A stretch of DNA of 45,664 bases, taken from NCBI GenBank assembly GCA_022564475.1, contig JADFLJ010000002.1:1-45664 (forward strand), given 5' to 3'. Source of the DNA: Pseudomonadota bacterium. Lineage in GTDB: Bacteria; Pseudomonadota; Gammaproteobacteria; Steroidobacterales; Woeseiaceae. Below the pieces are notes generated by a model. It did no database searches and was not told the DNA's origin. It saw only the letters and a list, made by a program, of their open reading frames with translations. Both the position numbers and the translations under genes were made by a program. Numbering within the stretch: position 1 is the stretch's first letter; every line of letters begins with the position of its first letter. Shown here piece after piece: positions 33,314 through 41,542 of the stretch.

Positions 33314-34033
33314 ATGAACACTATGAATACATGCGAAGAATACAGAGAAGCCATTGCAGCGGAGCCGTCGTTTGACGGTGGTGCCGCGCACTTGTCGCAA
33401 TGTGCGTCTTGCCAGGCATTTCGTGCAGAGATGCTGGCGCTCGACTTGAAAATCAGCAGCGCACTGGCGATCAGTGTTCCTGAGCTCAAGCTGCCGGAGT
33501 TGCCTGAATTGGATACGAGCAAGGTCACGGCAATGCCGCTGCGCCGTTTTGCTCAGCCGGCCTGGCTTGCGGTTGCCGCAACCGTCACATTGGCCGCCTT
33601 CATTGGTTTTGGCATGTTCGGCAGTGACGTGTCGAATGCGACGCTGGCAGAACAAATTCTCGTCCACATCGATCACGAGCCGGGTGCGTTTCGCGTGGTC
33701 GACGAAGCCGTGACAGACAAACGGCTGGCACGCGTTGTTCCGGCGAATATTGCGACATTGAATCACAGCGCCGGACTGATTACCTACGCCCGGAGTTGTC
33801 TCATTAATGGTCGTGAGGTACCGCACCTTGTAATCCAGGGCGAGTTCGGCCCCATAACAATCCTGCTCATGCCCGGGGAAAAAATAACAGGTGCGCAGAC
33901 CATCGAAGGCGAAAACGTGCACGGCATTATCTTGCCGGTCGGCGACGGCAGCATTGCGATTATTGGTGAGGTCGGCGAGCACCTCGAACGAATTGAAAAG
34001 CAAGTGATGAATTCAGTGACGTGGAGTACTTAA
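33314..34033 (+). CDS. Membrane-anchored zinc-finger anti-sigma factor (DUF3379-like)
   Basis: The 239-residue product has a short cytoplasmic domain with C7 and H26-x3-C30-x2-C33 (HLSQCASC), the ligand set of zinc-binding anti-sigma domains, then a single transmembrane helix (about 83-103, AWLAVAATVTLAAFIGFGMF) and a periplasmic domain. This is the layout of anti-sigma factors that hold ECF sigma factors until an envelope or metal signal arrives, and it resembles DUF3379 proteins. It directly follows the sigma gene. An ATG three codons later is a possible start. The periplasmic part, with one Cys (ARSCLINGR), may be the sensor; that is inferred. Confidence 0.8.
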   Translation: MNTMNTCEEYREAIAAEPSFDGGAAHLSQCASCQAFRAEMLALDLKISSALAISVPELKLPELPELDTSKVTAMPLRRFAQPAWLAVAATVTLAAFIGFGMFGSDVSNATLAEQILVHIDHEPGAFRVVDEAVTDKRLARVVPANIATLNHSAGLITYARSCLINGREVPHLVIQGEFGPITILLMPGEKITGAQTIEGENVHGIILPVGDGSIAIIGEVGEHLERIEKQVMNSVTWST

Positions 34034-34091
34034 ACGCCGCAAGCTGAAATGAATGCCCATGCTAGGGCGCAATGCAGTAGGAGAGAAGACA

Positions 34092-34529
34092 ATGTCAGAG
34101 AGAAAAGTAGTAAAGCCAATTGCTTTGGCTGTTGGCGCGGCCCTCGCAGGCGCATTCGCGATCGGTAGTGTCGCAAGCGCTGAGACCGTTGATAATCCGT
34201 TCGAGATGTCTACGCTGACGGCCGGCTACATGCTGGGCGAGGGCGAAGGATCTTGCGGCGGTGACAAGAAAGACAAGGACGGCGAAGGTTCTTGTGGTGA
34301 AGGTTCTTGTGGCGGCGACGACGACAAAGACGGCGAGTCTGAAGATAAGGACGGCGAAGGTTCTTGTGGCGGCGACGATGACAAGGACGGTGAAGGTTCT
34401 TGTGGTGGCGACGACGACAAGGACGGCGAGTCTGAAGATAAGGACGGCGAAGGTTCTTGTGGTGAAGGCTCTTGCGGTGGCGACAAGGAAGACAAGGACG
34501 GCGAAGGCTCTTGCGGTGGACTGGTCTAA
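34092..34529 (+). CDS. HvfA/bufferin-like secreted Cys-repeat peptide (putative RiPP metal-binding precursor)
   Basis: Start at ATG 34092, with AGGAG eight bases upstream; the ORF-track start adds 13 residues. The 145-residue product has a signal peptide (MSERKVVKPIALAVGAALAG onward, cleavage likely after ASA30), then DNPFEMSTLTAGYML, the conserved post-signal segment of HvfA/BufA-type precursors, then eight EGSCG motifs spaced by Asp/Lys/Gly-rich linkers. The only eight cysteines are in these motifs. In known relatives the motif is EGKCG, and DUF692 (MNIO) and DUF2063 proteins modify the Cys to create copper-binding groups. None of these genes adjoin it. It is the third gene of a sigma/anti-sigma operon and ends at a strong terminator. 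Family resemblance is strong; modification and metal are inferred. Confidence 0.8.
   Translation: MSERKVVKPIALAVGAALAGAFAIGSVASAETVDNPFEMSTLTAGYMLGEGEGSCGGDKKDKDGEGSCGEGSCGGDDDKDGESEDKDGEGSCGGDDDKDGEGSCGGDDDKDGESEDKDGEGSCGEGSCGGDKEDKDGEGSCGGLV
34245..34517 (+). repeat. In-frame coding repeats encoding eight EGSCG motifs
   Basis: The DNA repeats GAAGGTTCTTGTGG-like units with linkers GGCGACGACGACAA...GACGGC. The longer block coding DDDKDGESEDKDGEGSCGG occurs twice. Synonymous third-base changes (GGTTCTTGT versus GGCTCTTGC) show the copies have diverged under protein-level selection. Unit number could vary between strains by slippage or recombination. Confidence 0.85.
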
Positions 34530-34570
34530 GCGACTGATTCACACCTGACTTTCGTTAATAGAAAGTAAGA

Positions 34571-34598
34571 GGCCCGCGTTTTACGCGGGCCTTTTTTT
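34571..34598 (+). terminator. Intrinsic terminator of the sigma/anti-sigma/peptide operon
   Basis: Perfect 8-bp GC stem GGCCCGCG / CGCGGGCC with loop TTTTA, followed by seven T. It lies 42 bp after the Cys-repeat gene and isolates it from tag. Confidence 0.95.
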
Positions 34599-34601
34599 AT
34601 T

Positions 34602-34657
34602 GTAGGAGGGCCTTTAGGCCCGACCGTCGCAACGGTCGCGGCTGAAGCCGCTCCTAC
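34602..34657. repeat. REP pair (type A forward, type B reverse) between the Cys-repeat gene and tag
   Basis: GTAGGAGGGCCTTTAGGCCC plus GA at 34602, a short inner palindrome CCGTCGCAACGG, then the reversed type-B unit CGCGGCTGAAGCCGCTCCTA plus C ending at 34657. Same arrangement as at 4292 and 7387, some 22 kb from the nearest other copy in the window. Confidence 0.85.
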
Positions 34658-34742
34658 CAATCTGTACACAGTCGCGGAATTCACGGGTTTCCGCGAAACG
34701 GCCGCGCTGATAACCTGCGGTATCACCCTGAAGGAATCGAAC

Positions 34743-35336
34743 ATGGCCAAAGTGACACGTTGTAAGTGGGCCGAAGGCGTCAGCCTTAACTACATCGAAT
34801 ACCACGACAAGGAATGGGGTGTACCTGTTTACGACGATCGGCTGCAGTTTGAATTCCTGATCCTCGAGGGCGCGCAGGCCGGCCTGAGCTGGTCGACGAT
34901 ACTGAACAAGCGCGATGGCTATCGAAAAGCATTCGCTGACTTCGATGCGGAGAAAGTAGAGCGCTTTACGAAGAAGCGCGTGGAGAAACTTCTTTCGGAC
35001 CCGTCGATTGTTCGCAACCGACTTAAAGTTCAATCAACTGTGATGAATGCAAAGGCTTTTCTCGACGTGCAGCAGGAGTTTGGCAGCTTCAGCGATTACA
35101 TCTGGGGCTTCGTGGGCGGTAAACCCATACAGAATAAATTCAAGAACGATGCTGATGTGCCAGCGACTTCGCCCGAGTCCGACGCGCTCAGCAAGGACCT
35201 GAAAAAGCGTGGCTTCCGCTTTGTTGGCAGCACGATTATGTATGCACACATGCAGGCGACGGGCATGGTCAACGATCATGTCACGGGCTGTTTCCGCTAC
35301 AAGCCTTGCGCAGTGCTCGGTAAAAGGAAGCGCTGA
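34743..35336 (+). CDS. tag: DNA-3-methyladenine glycosylase I
   Basis: Base-excision repair enzyme that removes 3-methyladenine from DNA. The 197-residue protein matches Tag throughout: zinc ligands C7 (RCKWAEG) and H21 (EYHDKEWGVP) plus the C-terminal NDHVTGCFRY, and the segment LEGAQAGLSWSTILNKR of the active site. AAGGA precedes the ATG. It is monocistronic, set off by the terminator and REP pair upstream. Confidence 0.95.
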   Translation: MAKVTRCKWAEGVSLNYIEYHDKEWGVPVYDDRLQFEFLILEGAQAGLSWSTILNKRDGYRKAFADFDAEKVERFTKKRVEKLLSDPSIVRNRLKVQSTVMNAKAFLDVQQEFGSFSDYIWGFVGGKPIQNKFKNDADVPATSPESDALSKDLKKRGFRFVGSTIMYAHMQATGMVNDHVTGCFRYKPCAVLGKRKR

Positions 35337-35389
35337 ATCGAGTATCATTCCGGCACTCCCGCAAACAATGCAAAAAGAGAGGGAAGCCA

Positions 35390-35830
35390 ATGAACGATGA
35401 ACTGAATGGCGGCACGCCCATGACGCACTGGCTCGTCGCCGGCGCAGCTTTGATCTGGAACCTGTTTGGCTTCATGGTCTATCTGATGACAGTCAGGGCG
35501 ACACCCGAGCAACTGGCGCAGCAATACAGCGCCGCCGAGATCGCGTTCATGGATGCGGTCCCGGTCTGGGCAACGTCCGCCAACGCCATCGCGGTTACGG
35601 CGGGTGTGATTGCCTGCGTGTTGTTGTTGCTCAGGAAGTCGCTGGCGCTGCCACTGTTCGTGGCGTCGCTGGCGGCACTGCTGGTGCAGGACCTGTACTC
35701 GTTCGTGCTCGAAGATGTCGTGGGCGTTTTCGGTATGGTGCCGGCGTACATCCAGGGAACCGTGCTCGTTATTGCGATTGCACTGATCTTTTATACGCTT
35801 GGTGTGAAAAGTCGCGGGCTATTGAACTAG
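35390..35830 (+). CDS. Small membrane protein of unknown function, four transmembrane segments
   Basis: A 146-residue product with a ribosome site AGAGGGA before the ATG. Hydrophobic segments include LVAGAALIWNLFGFMVYL, AIAVTAGVIACVLLLLRKSL, FVASLAALLVQDLYSFV and the C-terminal GTVLVIAIALIFYTLGV. The loop TPEQLAQQYSAAEIAFMDAV between segments 1 and 2 is soluble. I recognise similar unnamed four-helix proteins but no assigned function. It is downstream of tag by 53 bp and converges on the subtilase gene. Confidence 0.7.
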   Translation: MNDELNGGTPMTHWLVAGAALIWNLFGFMVYLMTVRATPEQLAQQYSAAEIAFMDAVPVWATSANAIAVTAGVIACVLLLLRKSLALPLFVASLAALLVQDLYSFVLEDVVGVFGMVPAYIQGTVLVIAIALIFYTLGVKSRGLLN

Positions 35831-35841
35831 TCGTCTCACAA

Positions 35842-38800
35842 TTAGTTGCGAATCGTAATCAGGGTTACGCCGGCCAGGCCTTGCGGCGTAATGTGCGAGA
35901 TGCCGCCCAGGTAGGTCGTATCGGAGTTCAGGTTGAACCAGTCAACCGTCACGATCTCGGTCGTACCGGCATTGACCGTGGCCGGCCCGCTCGCAGTCAT
36001 GTTGCCGCGGTCATCCACTTCGCCGAATGCCCAGGACAACATCGTGAAGACAGCGCCCAGGCCGCCAGCGTCCTGGTCGGTCTCAAAACCGTGAACGAGT
36101 ATTGCGTAGATGCCGGCAGGCGGGCGGAACAGGTCAAAGCGCTCATCCGATGTCGGGCCCCCGCTCTCACCAATCTTCACACAACTCGCGCCGTCGTCAC
36201 CGCAAAAGTAAACGTGCATATCGAGGTCGTCGTTGCCGTCGGTTAGTGCATCGAACAACGCGAACCGTAAATACAGCTGATTCGCAGGCACTCTTATCGC
36301 GATCTGCGTGACACCGTTGCCGCTGCGAAACGTGAAGGTCTTGGTTGGGTCATTGTTCACAAAGACGTCACGATCGATGCGCGGCAACCTGAGCCCGTGT
36401 ACCTGTGGCTCGTAAGTTCCCGTGTAGCCGAACTCGACGTCGAAGTCGATGCTGCCTGTGCCGCCAAATGACGTGATCTCTGTTGGCGCTGTCACCGAGA
36501 TGGGCTTAACCGCAATCGTGCTGCGTACTGAGTGCGTGCCGTCGCTCCAGGTCAAAGACCCAAAGCGCCAAAGGTCCAGCGGACCAGAAATATAATCGAT
36601 CGTCACGTCGAAACTGGCCGACTCACCGGGGCCAAGCGTCAGGGTCGGCGGATTGACGCTGACCTGCATATCAACAGGCGTGGCGATCGATGCCGTGTAA
36701 GTGGCACTCTGGTCACTAACGTTGGTGACCGTTCGCGTCACGGTCCTCGAGTTCGCGAGGCGTGCGACCGCGATCGACGGCTGGTTCATCTCGGCCGGAT
36801 CGAGCGAAAAGCCTGCGTCTTTGAGATCTGTACAACGATCCGTCGTCACGGCCTCGAGCTCAAAGCCACAGGCGAACGCATCGTAGTCGTCTGCCGTTAA
36901 TTCATAAACCAGCCCGGGATCCGTCGCGGCGTTCGGGACGATATGTCCCGCACCAAACTCGAACGGATGGGCCTGTCCCTCACCGTCGGACTGCGTCAGA
37001 TCCTGCCGTGAGCTCGTCATGAGTGCAGACTTGATTGCGGCTGGACTCCAGTCCGGGTGTGCTTCCATCAGCAGTGCGGCAACGCCCGCGACATGCGGTG
37101 TTGCCATCGACGTCCCGCTCAGGAACGCGAAGGTCTCGTTGGGTGCTGCATTGACGGCGTCGGCCGTGAAGCCCGCCAATATATTGACGCCGGGTGCCGT
37201 GACATCCGGCTTCATGATGTCTTGCGCGGGCCCGGGTCCACGCCCCGAGAATATGGCCATGATATTGCCGGTCTCGCTTTCGGTCAGCAGCAGTCCCTTG
37301 TCGAGGACGACATCGACGGTGTTGCCGGCATCGAATTCGGCGATGAACAGATTACCGTCCGCCTGGCCGACCATGAGCGCCGGTATGTTCACGAGCGCGG
37401 CATCACCGTTCATGACGATCGGGTCGCCGGCGATGTTGTACACGAGCACGGCGACTGCACCGGCATCTTCGGCATTCGATATCTTGATGTCGAATTCGCA
37501 ACCGCCACGCTGAATAAATGCGATGTTGCCGGAAATGTTGTCGCCATTGATCAGCGCTTCGCAGGCATCTGACGCCGTGCCCGCGGCACCGCTCTCCAGC
37601 GTGTCCTCACCATCATCGACGAGTACCAGCTTGCCTTCGATCGGGTCGTTATCCGCGAGTGGCGGCGTAAAATTGGCTTCACGAACCGCATACTTGGCCG
37701 CGATTGAAGGCGGCGATAGAACCTGCATGGCTTCACGCGAAAGCTCGCCGTCGCGTGTTGCCGCGGCAGCCGTAATGACCCAGGGGCCGCCCGCCGGCGA
37801 GCCAATCGTTCCAAGGTTGGGCCCCTCATTGCCCGCCGCAACAACGCTGACGATGCCGGCCTTGGTGGCTGCAAGCAGTGCCGCGTCGTCGGGCGCCGAG
37901 ATTCGCAGCATCGAGCTGCCGACCGAATAGTTGATGATATCGACGCCGTCTGCCACGGCAGCGTCAATGGCCGCTGCAAGATCGGATGTGTTGCAGCTCG
38001 CGCGCTGATCACCCGGTCGCAGCCAGCACGCTTTGTACACAGCAATACGTGCGCCCGGCGCCATGCCTTCGACGACGCCCACACGCGTGCCGAAAATGGA
38101 TGCATCCACGCGGTTGCCGGCAGCCGTCGTGGCGGTATGTGTGCCGTGGCCGTCGACATCTCGTGCTGACCGGATTTCGCCCGTGTCGATTGGGCCGCTT
38201 GCTGCGGCGCCGGCAATAAACCAGCGCGCGCCAATTAGCTTGTTATTGCAGTTGGCTTCCTCGAAGCGCTCGCCGGTTTCGCACCTGCCGTTCCAGTTTT
38301 CGGGCTCCTCGAACAAAACCTGGTCGTCGGCTCGCCGGTAACGGCGACACAGCCAGCGGCCGAGAAGCGTGTTTTCTGCCCAGCTGCTACGGCAAGCGCG
38401 TGGGCGGTCGGCCTCTTTGGTGTCTTTTAGCGCGGGATGTTCCGGGTAGACGCCACTGTCGACAAAGCCAATGACAATACCGTCGCCATCAAGCCCCTCG
38501 GCGCTGCGAAGGCCGTTCTCCGAATCGAATAGCTCAAGAAAATTGGCGCTGAAATTCGTCGCCAGCGGGCGGATCTCGTCTTCCCAAACGGCTTTGACCT
38601 CGGGAAGGTGCTCAAGCTTGTTCGCCTGCGCGGGCGTCATACGCGCGGCAAAACCGTTCAATCCGTACAAATAACTATAGACCTTGTCGACATTGCCGCC
38701 CGCGCGGGCAAGAACGCGGCTCTGCTGCTCTTGAAGTTGAGCCGTGTAAGCGATGACCGCGGCGTTGCTCTTGTCGAAGCGTGTCCGCGACGCGCCGCTG

Positions 38801-39021
38801 GCGGTGGTTTTGGAGGAAGAACGGCGCATCGCCACGAGGTGTTCTGCGGCCGGCGGCGCCACCAGCTGCACGATGTAGGTCTTGCGCTCGGCCGGGTTCC
38901 CGGAATCGGCGAGCCGCAGACTGCCCGCCGGGCCTGTGGTGAGGGGCGACTCGGCGTCGCTGCGAGCTGCGGTTGGCGCCATGAGGGCGGCGCAAAGTAA
39001 AAGATGCAGGAGATGCTTCAA
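35842..39021 (-). CDS. Large secreted subtilisin-like serine peptidase (S8) with I9, PA and C-terminal beta domains
   Basis: Secreted protease of 1059 residues. It has a signal peptide (about 1-20), an I9-type propeptide (about 46-150, TYIVQLVAPP), and the catalytic domain with D188 (GFVDSGVYPEHP), H292 (DGHGTHTATTA) and S638 (SGTSMATPHVAG). A protease-associated (PA) domain is inserted at about 460-575, and fibronectin-III-like and PPC-like beta domains follow (DLDMHVYFCGDD). The layout is that of plant-type subtilases also found in marine gammaproteobacteria. The start is TTG, required to keep the signal peptide. It probably degrades environmental protein. Complete, with no frame damage. 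Confidence 0.93.
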   Translation of the reverse strand: MKHLLHLLLCAALMAPTAARSDAESPLTTGPAGSLRLADSGNPAERKTYIVQLVAPPAAEHLVAMRRSSSKTTASGASRTRFDKSNAAVIAYTAQLQEQQSRVLARAGGNVDKVYSYLYGLNGFAARMTPAQANKLEHLPEVKAVWEDEIRPLATNFSANFLELFDSENGLRSAEGLDGDGIVIGFVDSGVYPEHPALKDTKEADRPRACRSSWAENTLLGRWLCRRYRRADDQVLFEEPENWNGRCETGERFEEANCNNKLIGARWFIAGAAASGPIDTGEIRSARDVDGHGTHTATTAAGNRVDASIFGTRVGVVEGMAPGARIAVYKACWLRPGDQRASCNTSDLAAAIDAAVADGVDIINYSVGSSMLRISAPDDAALLAATKAGIVSVVAAGNEGPNLGTIGSPAGGPWVITAAAATRDGELSREAMQVLSPPSIAAKYAVREANFTPPLADNDPIEGKLVLVDDGEDTLESGAAGTASDACEALINGDNISGNIAFIQRGGCEFDIKISNAEDAGAVAVLVYNIAGDPIVMNGDAALVNIPALMVGQADGNLFIAEFDAGNTVDVVLDKGLLLTESETGNIMAIFSGRGPGPAQDIMKPDVTAPGVNILAGFTADAVNAAPNETFAFLSGTSMATPHVAGVAALLMEAHPDWSPAAIKSALMTSSRQDLTQSDGEGQAHPFEFGAGHIVPNAATDPGLVYELTADDYDAFACGFELEAVTTDRCTDLKDAGFSLDPAEMNQPSIAVARLANSRTVTRTVTNVSDQSATYTASIATPVDMQVSVNPPTLTLGPGESASFDVTIDYISGPLDLWRFGSLTWSDGTHSVRSTIAVKPISVTAPTEITSFGGTGSIDFDVEFGYTGTYEPQVHGLRLPRIDRDVFVNNDPTKTFTFRSGNGVTQIAIRVPANQLYLRFALFDALTDGNDDLDMHVYFCGDDGASCVKIGESGGPTSDERFDLFRPPAGIYAILVHGFETDQDAGGLGAVFTMLSWAFGEVDDRGNMTASGPATVNAGTTEIVTVDWFNLNSDTTYLGGISHITPQGLAGVTLITIRN

Positions 39022-39239
39022 AAGTCACTACAAGTGGCGGTTTTTATAGCAACTTAGCATATTGCTGAAATGTCCGACCAGCCATGGAGCTTAAGCAGTT
39101 GAAATAGCCCTGGTCCGATAATTCAGACAGGTCAGATCAGATCGGATTCGAACGGCGGCTTGCCACTGGAGCGAGTGTTTTATCGCCAACAAGATTAGCG
39201 ATATGGAGAGTAGAGAACGGCCGGCAGCGGCCGGTGGCG

Positions 39240-39968
39240 TTACCCCGTGTTCGGATGGAAGTGTCTAGGAATCTCCGGCCATGAACACGTATCTTCGAAA
39301 TTCAATTCAATATTGGGAGGATTGTGGCCCACCGAAAACCCGTTGCGCCAAGAGAACCCGTTAAGAAAAGAACTTAGGCTTGTAGTGCCCTCAAATTCAT
39401 AGCGTATCCAGCAGTTCAGATCGGGTTCGCCTATTGGTACAAGTAACAATGCGCGTGAACAAGCACTATTTGTTCGCGAAACATCATCATCAATTTGAGT
39501 CTGGACAGACTCCAGCACATCGTCGATTCTCATCTCATAAAAACGTGTTGTCTCGATACGGATGTCATGGAGTATTTCGAATTGGCAATCAAGCGCGATT
39601 GCTAGCTTCGGATCGGTTTCGCTCCTGATCGACTCCCAGAGAACTTCGAATATGACGCTGGAACACGCCTCGGCATGAGACGTTCGACACGATCTCAGTA
39701 ACTCATCATTTTTGCCCCATAGACCAAAAGTGTTTCTGACGCCAGTTCCAAACGGCAGGTGCAACTGAGCGGTAACAGTGGCCTTTGCGTTTGACCGAAT
39801 CCATGCGATGTCCTCGTCAGAAAGCCAGTCGGACTTCAGAATCTGCACAGCTTCATCTACGGTTCTTGGCCAGTCGTGATCAGTTTCCACGATTTCCTGC
39901 GGCGCATTCGAACAGCCAAATAGAATCGCTAGTACGATAACTGAACAAAGATGCTTCAAGTCAAGCAT
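39240..39968 (-). CDS. Putative lipoprotein with DUF6794-like domain
   Basis: The 242-residue product has a lipoprotein signal with lipobox LFGC. The following part (PRTVDEAVQILKSDWLSDED, then IRSNAKATVTAQLHLPFGTG and VRNTFGLWGKNDELLRSC) matches the pattern of DUF6794 proteins, whose role is unknown. The C-terminal 120 residues are unassigned and hold several cysteines. Its sequence appears less GC-rich than the flanking core genes, suggesting acquisition. The 218 bp between it and the subtilase contain a short hairpin CGGCCG-GCAG-CGGCCG near 39218 and no gene that I can support. Upstream 39969-40177 is also empty. Confidence 0.7.
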   Translation of the reverse strand: MLDLKHLCSVIVLAILFGCSNAPQEIVETDHDWPRTVDEAVQILKSDWLSDEDIAWIRSNAKATVTAQLHLPFGTGVRNTFGLWGKNDELLRSCRTSHAEACSSVIFEVLWESIRSETDPKLAIALDCQFEILHDIRIETTRFYEMRIDDVLESVQTQIDDDVSRTNSACSRALLLVPIGEPDLNCWIRYEFEGTTSLSSFLNGFSWRNGFSVGHNPPNIELNFEDTCSWPEIPRHFHPNTG

Positions 39969-40177
39969 TGCTCCAGTTGCCTCAGATGTGTTTATTCGGA
40001 CGACGACGGGTCAGCAGCCGCCATTACCGGGCTAATAAATATCCAGCTCAGAGCGGCCGAAAAGTGACCATCACGGGACGATCACCTAAGCAGGTTATAC
40101 GTCAACTAGCTCCTACATTTCCAGCGCATCACCGATTTTGCTGCCGACGAGTTCAGGCCGATTCCAGCCCGCATCAT

Positions 40178-41440
40178 TCAGGGAGGCGGCGAGTAAATGT
40201 GAAAAGTTTTCACTGCGGTCATTAATCCCTCCGCGGAGGGATTAATGATCAATCCGGAAAGATCGTCGATGTTGTTGCCAATGTTATCGATACTGTCATC
40301 AATCATGTCCTGCGCTCGGTATCCGCACGCCGGCACGGCCCGTCCATCAGGACGTTTGAAAAACCAGCGGTTCTGGTAGTCACGCTCGATACGAAATCCC
40401 CCTTCGTGCACCAACCGATGGTGATGCGAACACAGCAACAGCAGGTTATCGAGACTGGTTTCTCCGCCGGCCGACCAGTGTTTCACGTGGTGGGCATCGA
40501 CGAAGCGCGTGTGGTGGCAACCCGGGAACACGCAGGCCTTGTCTCTTGCTTGCAGCGCTCGTTTGATCGCCGTGGGAACGGTACGCGTCTTGCGGCCCAC
40601 GCTGAGCGGCTCACCGTCTTCGTTTTCAACGATGACAATGGCATCGCCGTCACAGCACAAGCGTTTGACGGATTCGATCGGCAGGCTCGAACGACCATCG
40701 CCGCATGCCAGCGCTGTCTGATCAACATGCACCGTTACGAGGTAGTTATCGGAAGTGCACGCCGACGACTCAGCGCTACCCGACAAATAGGCATTGGCAA
40801 TCGCAACCAGGGCATCTGCCTGCAGTGTCGACCAGCACTCGTCCACACAGTCCGGTGTATTTGCATCCCTGGTATCGCGGGCACGGTCCAGCGCTTTTTC
40901 CAGTAACTCGCCGGTCTCGAGTGGCAGCTCGACCGTGATCGACATTGTTCCGCGTTCGACATTGCGAAACACGCGCAGCGAACGATTCGCATGGGCACAA
41001 TGTGCTTCGCCGATGGACTCAGCCGTGCCGTAACGCAGCTCGCGGCAGCGTTCCTCCACCCGCGAGGCCGTGGTCTTCAAGGCAAACGCCAGCAATGATT
41101 CTTCGTTGTCCATGCTTGCCACACGCGTCAGTGACCGCACTTTCGAATACGACAACTCGCCTGTTGAAAATGAAGTCGCGATCATCGGCAGGGTCTTGAG
41201 CGCATGTGCCACACGCACCTTCTCCCGTGCGGCACTCATGCTTAAGTCACAGCGCCAGGCCAGCCACTCGGCACAGTTATTAAGACCCCATTGCAACCAG
41301 CCGGCACGTTCGTCGAATTGCCGAACCAGCACGACCAGTTCATAGGTAGCAGCATTGATGCGGGAAGAAAGATTGACGATATCTCGATCGAGTTCGTCGA
41401 TGGAAAGCAAACGGTCTTTGGGTGAAATTACAGGCTTCAT
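40178..41440 (-). CDS. DUF222 / HNH endonuclease-domain protein (13E12-type)
   Basis: The 420-residue protein has an N-terminal DUF222-like helical region (NCAEWLAWRCDLSMSAAREK, then LSYSKVRSLTRVA) and a C-terminal HNH nuclease motif: CVFPGCHHTRFVDAHHVKHW, followed by LLLLCSHHHRLVHEG with zinc-binding Cys pairs. Such proteins are abundant in actinobacteria (13E12 repeat family) and occur singly in gammaproteobacteria; the target is unknown and mobile association is suspected. A good ribosome site (AAGGATGGGTC) precedes the ATG. The last 25 codons run through a 30-bp perfect palindrome. Confidence 0.85.
   Translation of the reverse strand: MKPVISPKDRLLSIDELDRDIVNLSSRINAATYELVVLVRQFDERAGWLQWGLNNCAEWLAWRCDLSMSAAREKVRVAHALKTLPMIATSFSTGELSYSKVRSLTRVASMDNEESLLAFALKTTASRVEERCRELRYGTAESIGEAHCAHANRSLRVFRNVERGTMSITVELPLETGELLEKALDRARDTRDANTPDCVDECWSTLQADALVAIANAYLSGSAESSACTSDNYLVTVHVDQTALACGDGRSSLPIESVKRLCCDGDAIVIVENEDGEPLSVGRKTRTVPTAIKRALQARDKACVFPGCHHTRFVDAHHVKHWSAGGETSLDNLLLLCSHHHRLVHEGGFRIERDYQNRWFFKRPDGRAVPACGYRAQDMIDDSIDNIGNNIDDLSGLIINPSAEGLMTAVKTFHIYSPPP
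40219..40248. repeat. 30-bp perfect palindrome inside the 3' end of the HNH gene
   Basis: TCATTAATCCCTCCG followed exactly by its reverse complement, with no loop; it extends to 34 positions with one G-T pair. It encodes LIINPSAEGL of the HNH protein. Such a long perfect palindrome is rare by chance and could extrude as a cruciform or fold in the mRNA near its end. Confidence 0.9.
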
Positions 41441-41542
41441 GACCCATCCTTGTGGTCGAGAGAGTACCTGTTATTATATACAGTAGTAGGTCAAAAAGCA
41501 ATATTAAATCAATGAGTTAACACCGATTTTAATCTTGCCTGC

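Noticed and set aside
34077-34085. GTAGGAGAG before the Cys-repeat gene (and GTAGGGAGAG before atpF) as further REP heads
   Set aside because: No palindromic stem follows; these are ribosome-binding sites at proper distance from start codons.
34210-34542. Arg/His-rich and Ser/Pro-rich ORFs antisense to the Cys-repeat gene; repeats that look CRISPR-like at first glance
   Set aside because: They are mirror frames of a repetitive coding sequence; the repeats are in frame, with no unique spacers, and are explained by the EGSCG peptide.
36532-37930. Several plus-strand ORFs opposite the subtilase gene
   Set aside because: The minus strand shows the full catalytic triad and domains; these frames are shadows of a GC-rich gene.
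39144-39152. GGATTCGAA, resembling a tRNA T-loop on the minus strand
   Set aside because: The flanking bases do not form a T-stem, and no anticodon arm or acceptor stem can be built around it.
39968-40225. 85-aa plus-strand ORF between the lipoprotein and HNH genes
   Set aside because: Arg/His-rich, no ribosome site and no family resemblance; it overlaps the start of one gene and the end of another on the opposite strand.
40479-40489. TGTTTCACGTG, a parS-like half site
   Set aside because: Only the left half of TGTTTCACGTGAAACA matches; the bases also encode the HHVKHW residues of the HNH motif, so the match is explained by coding.
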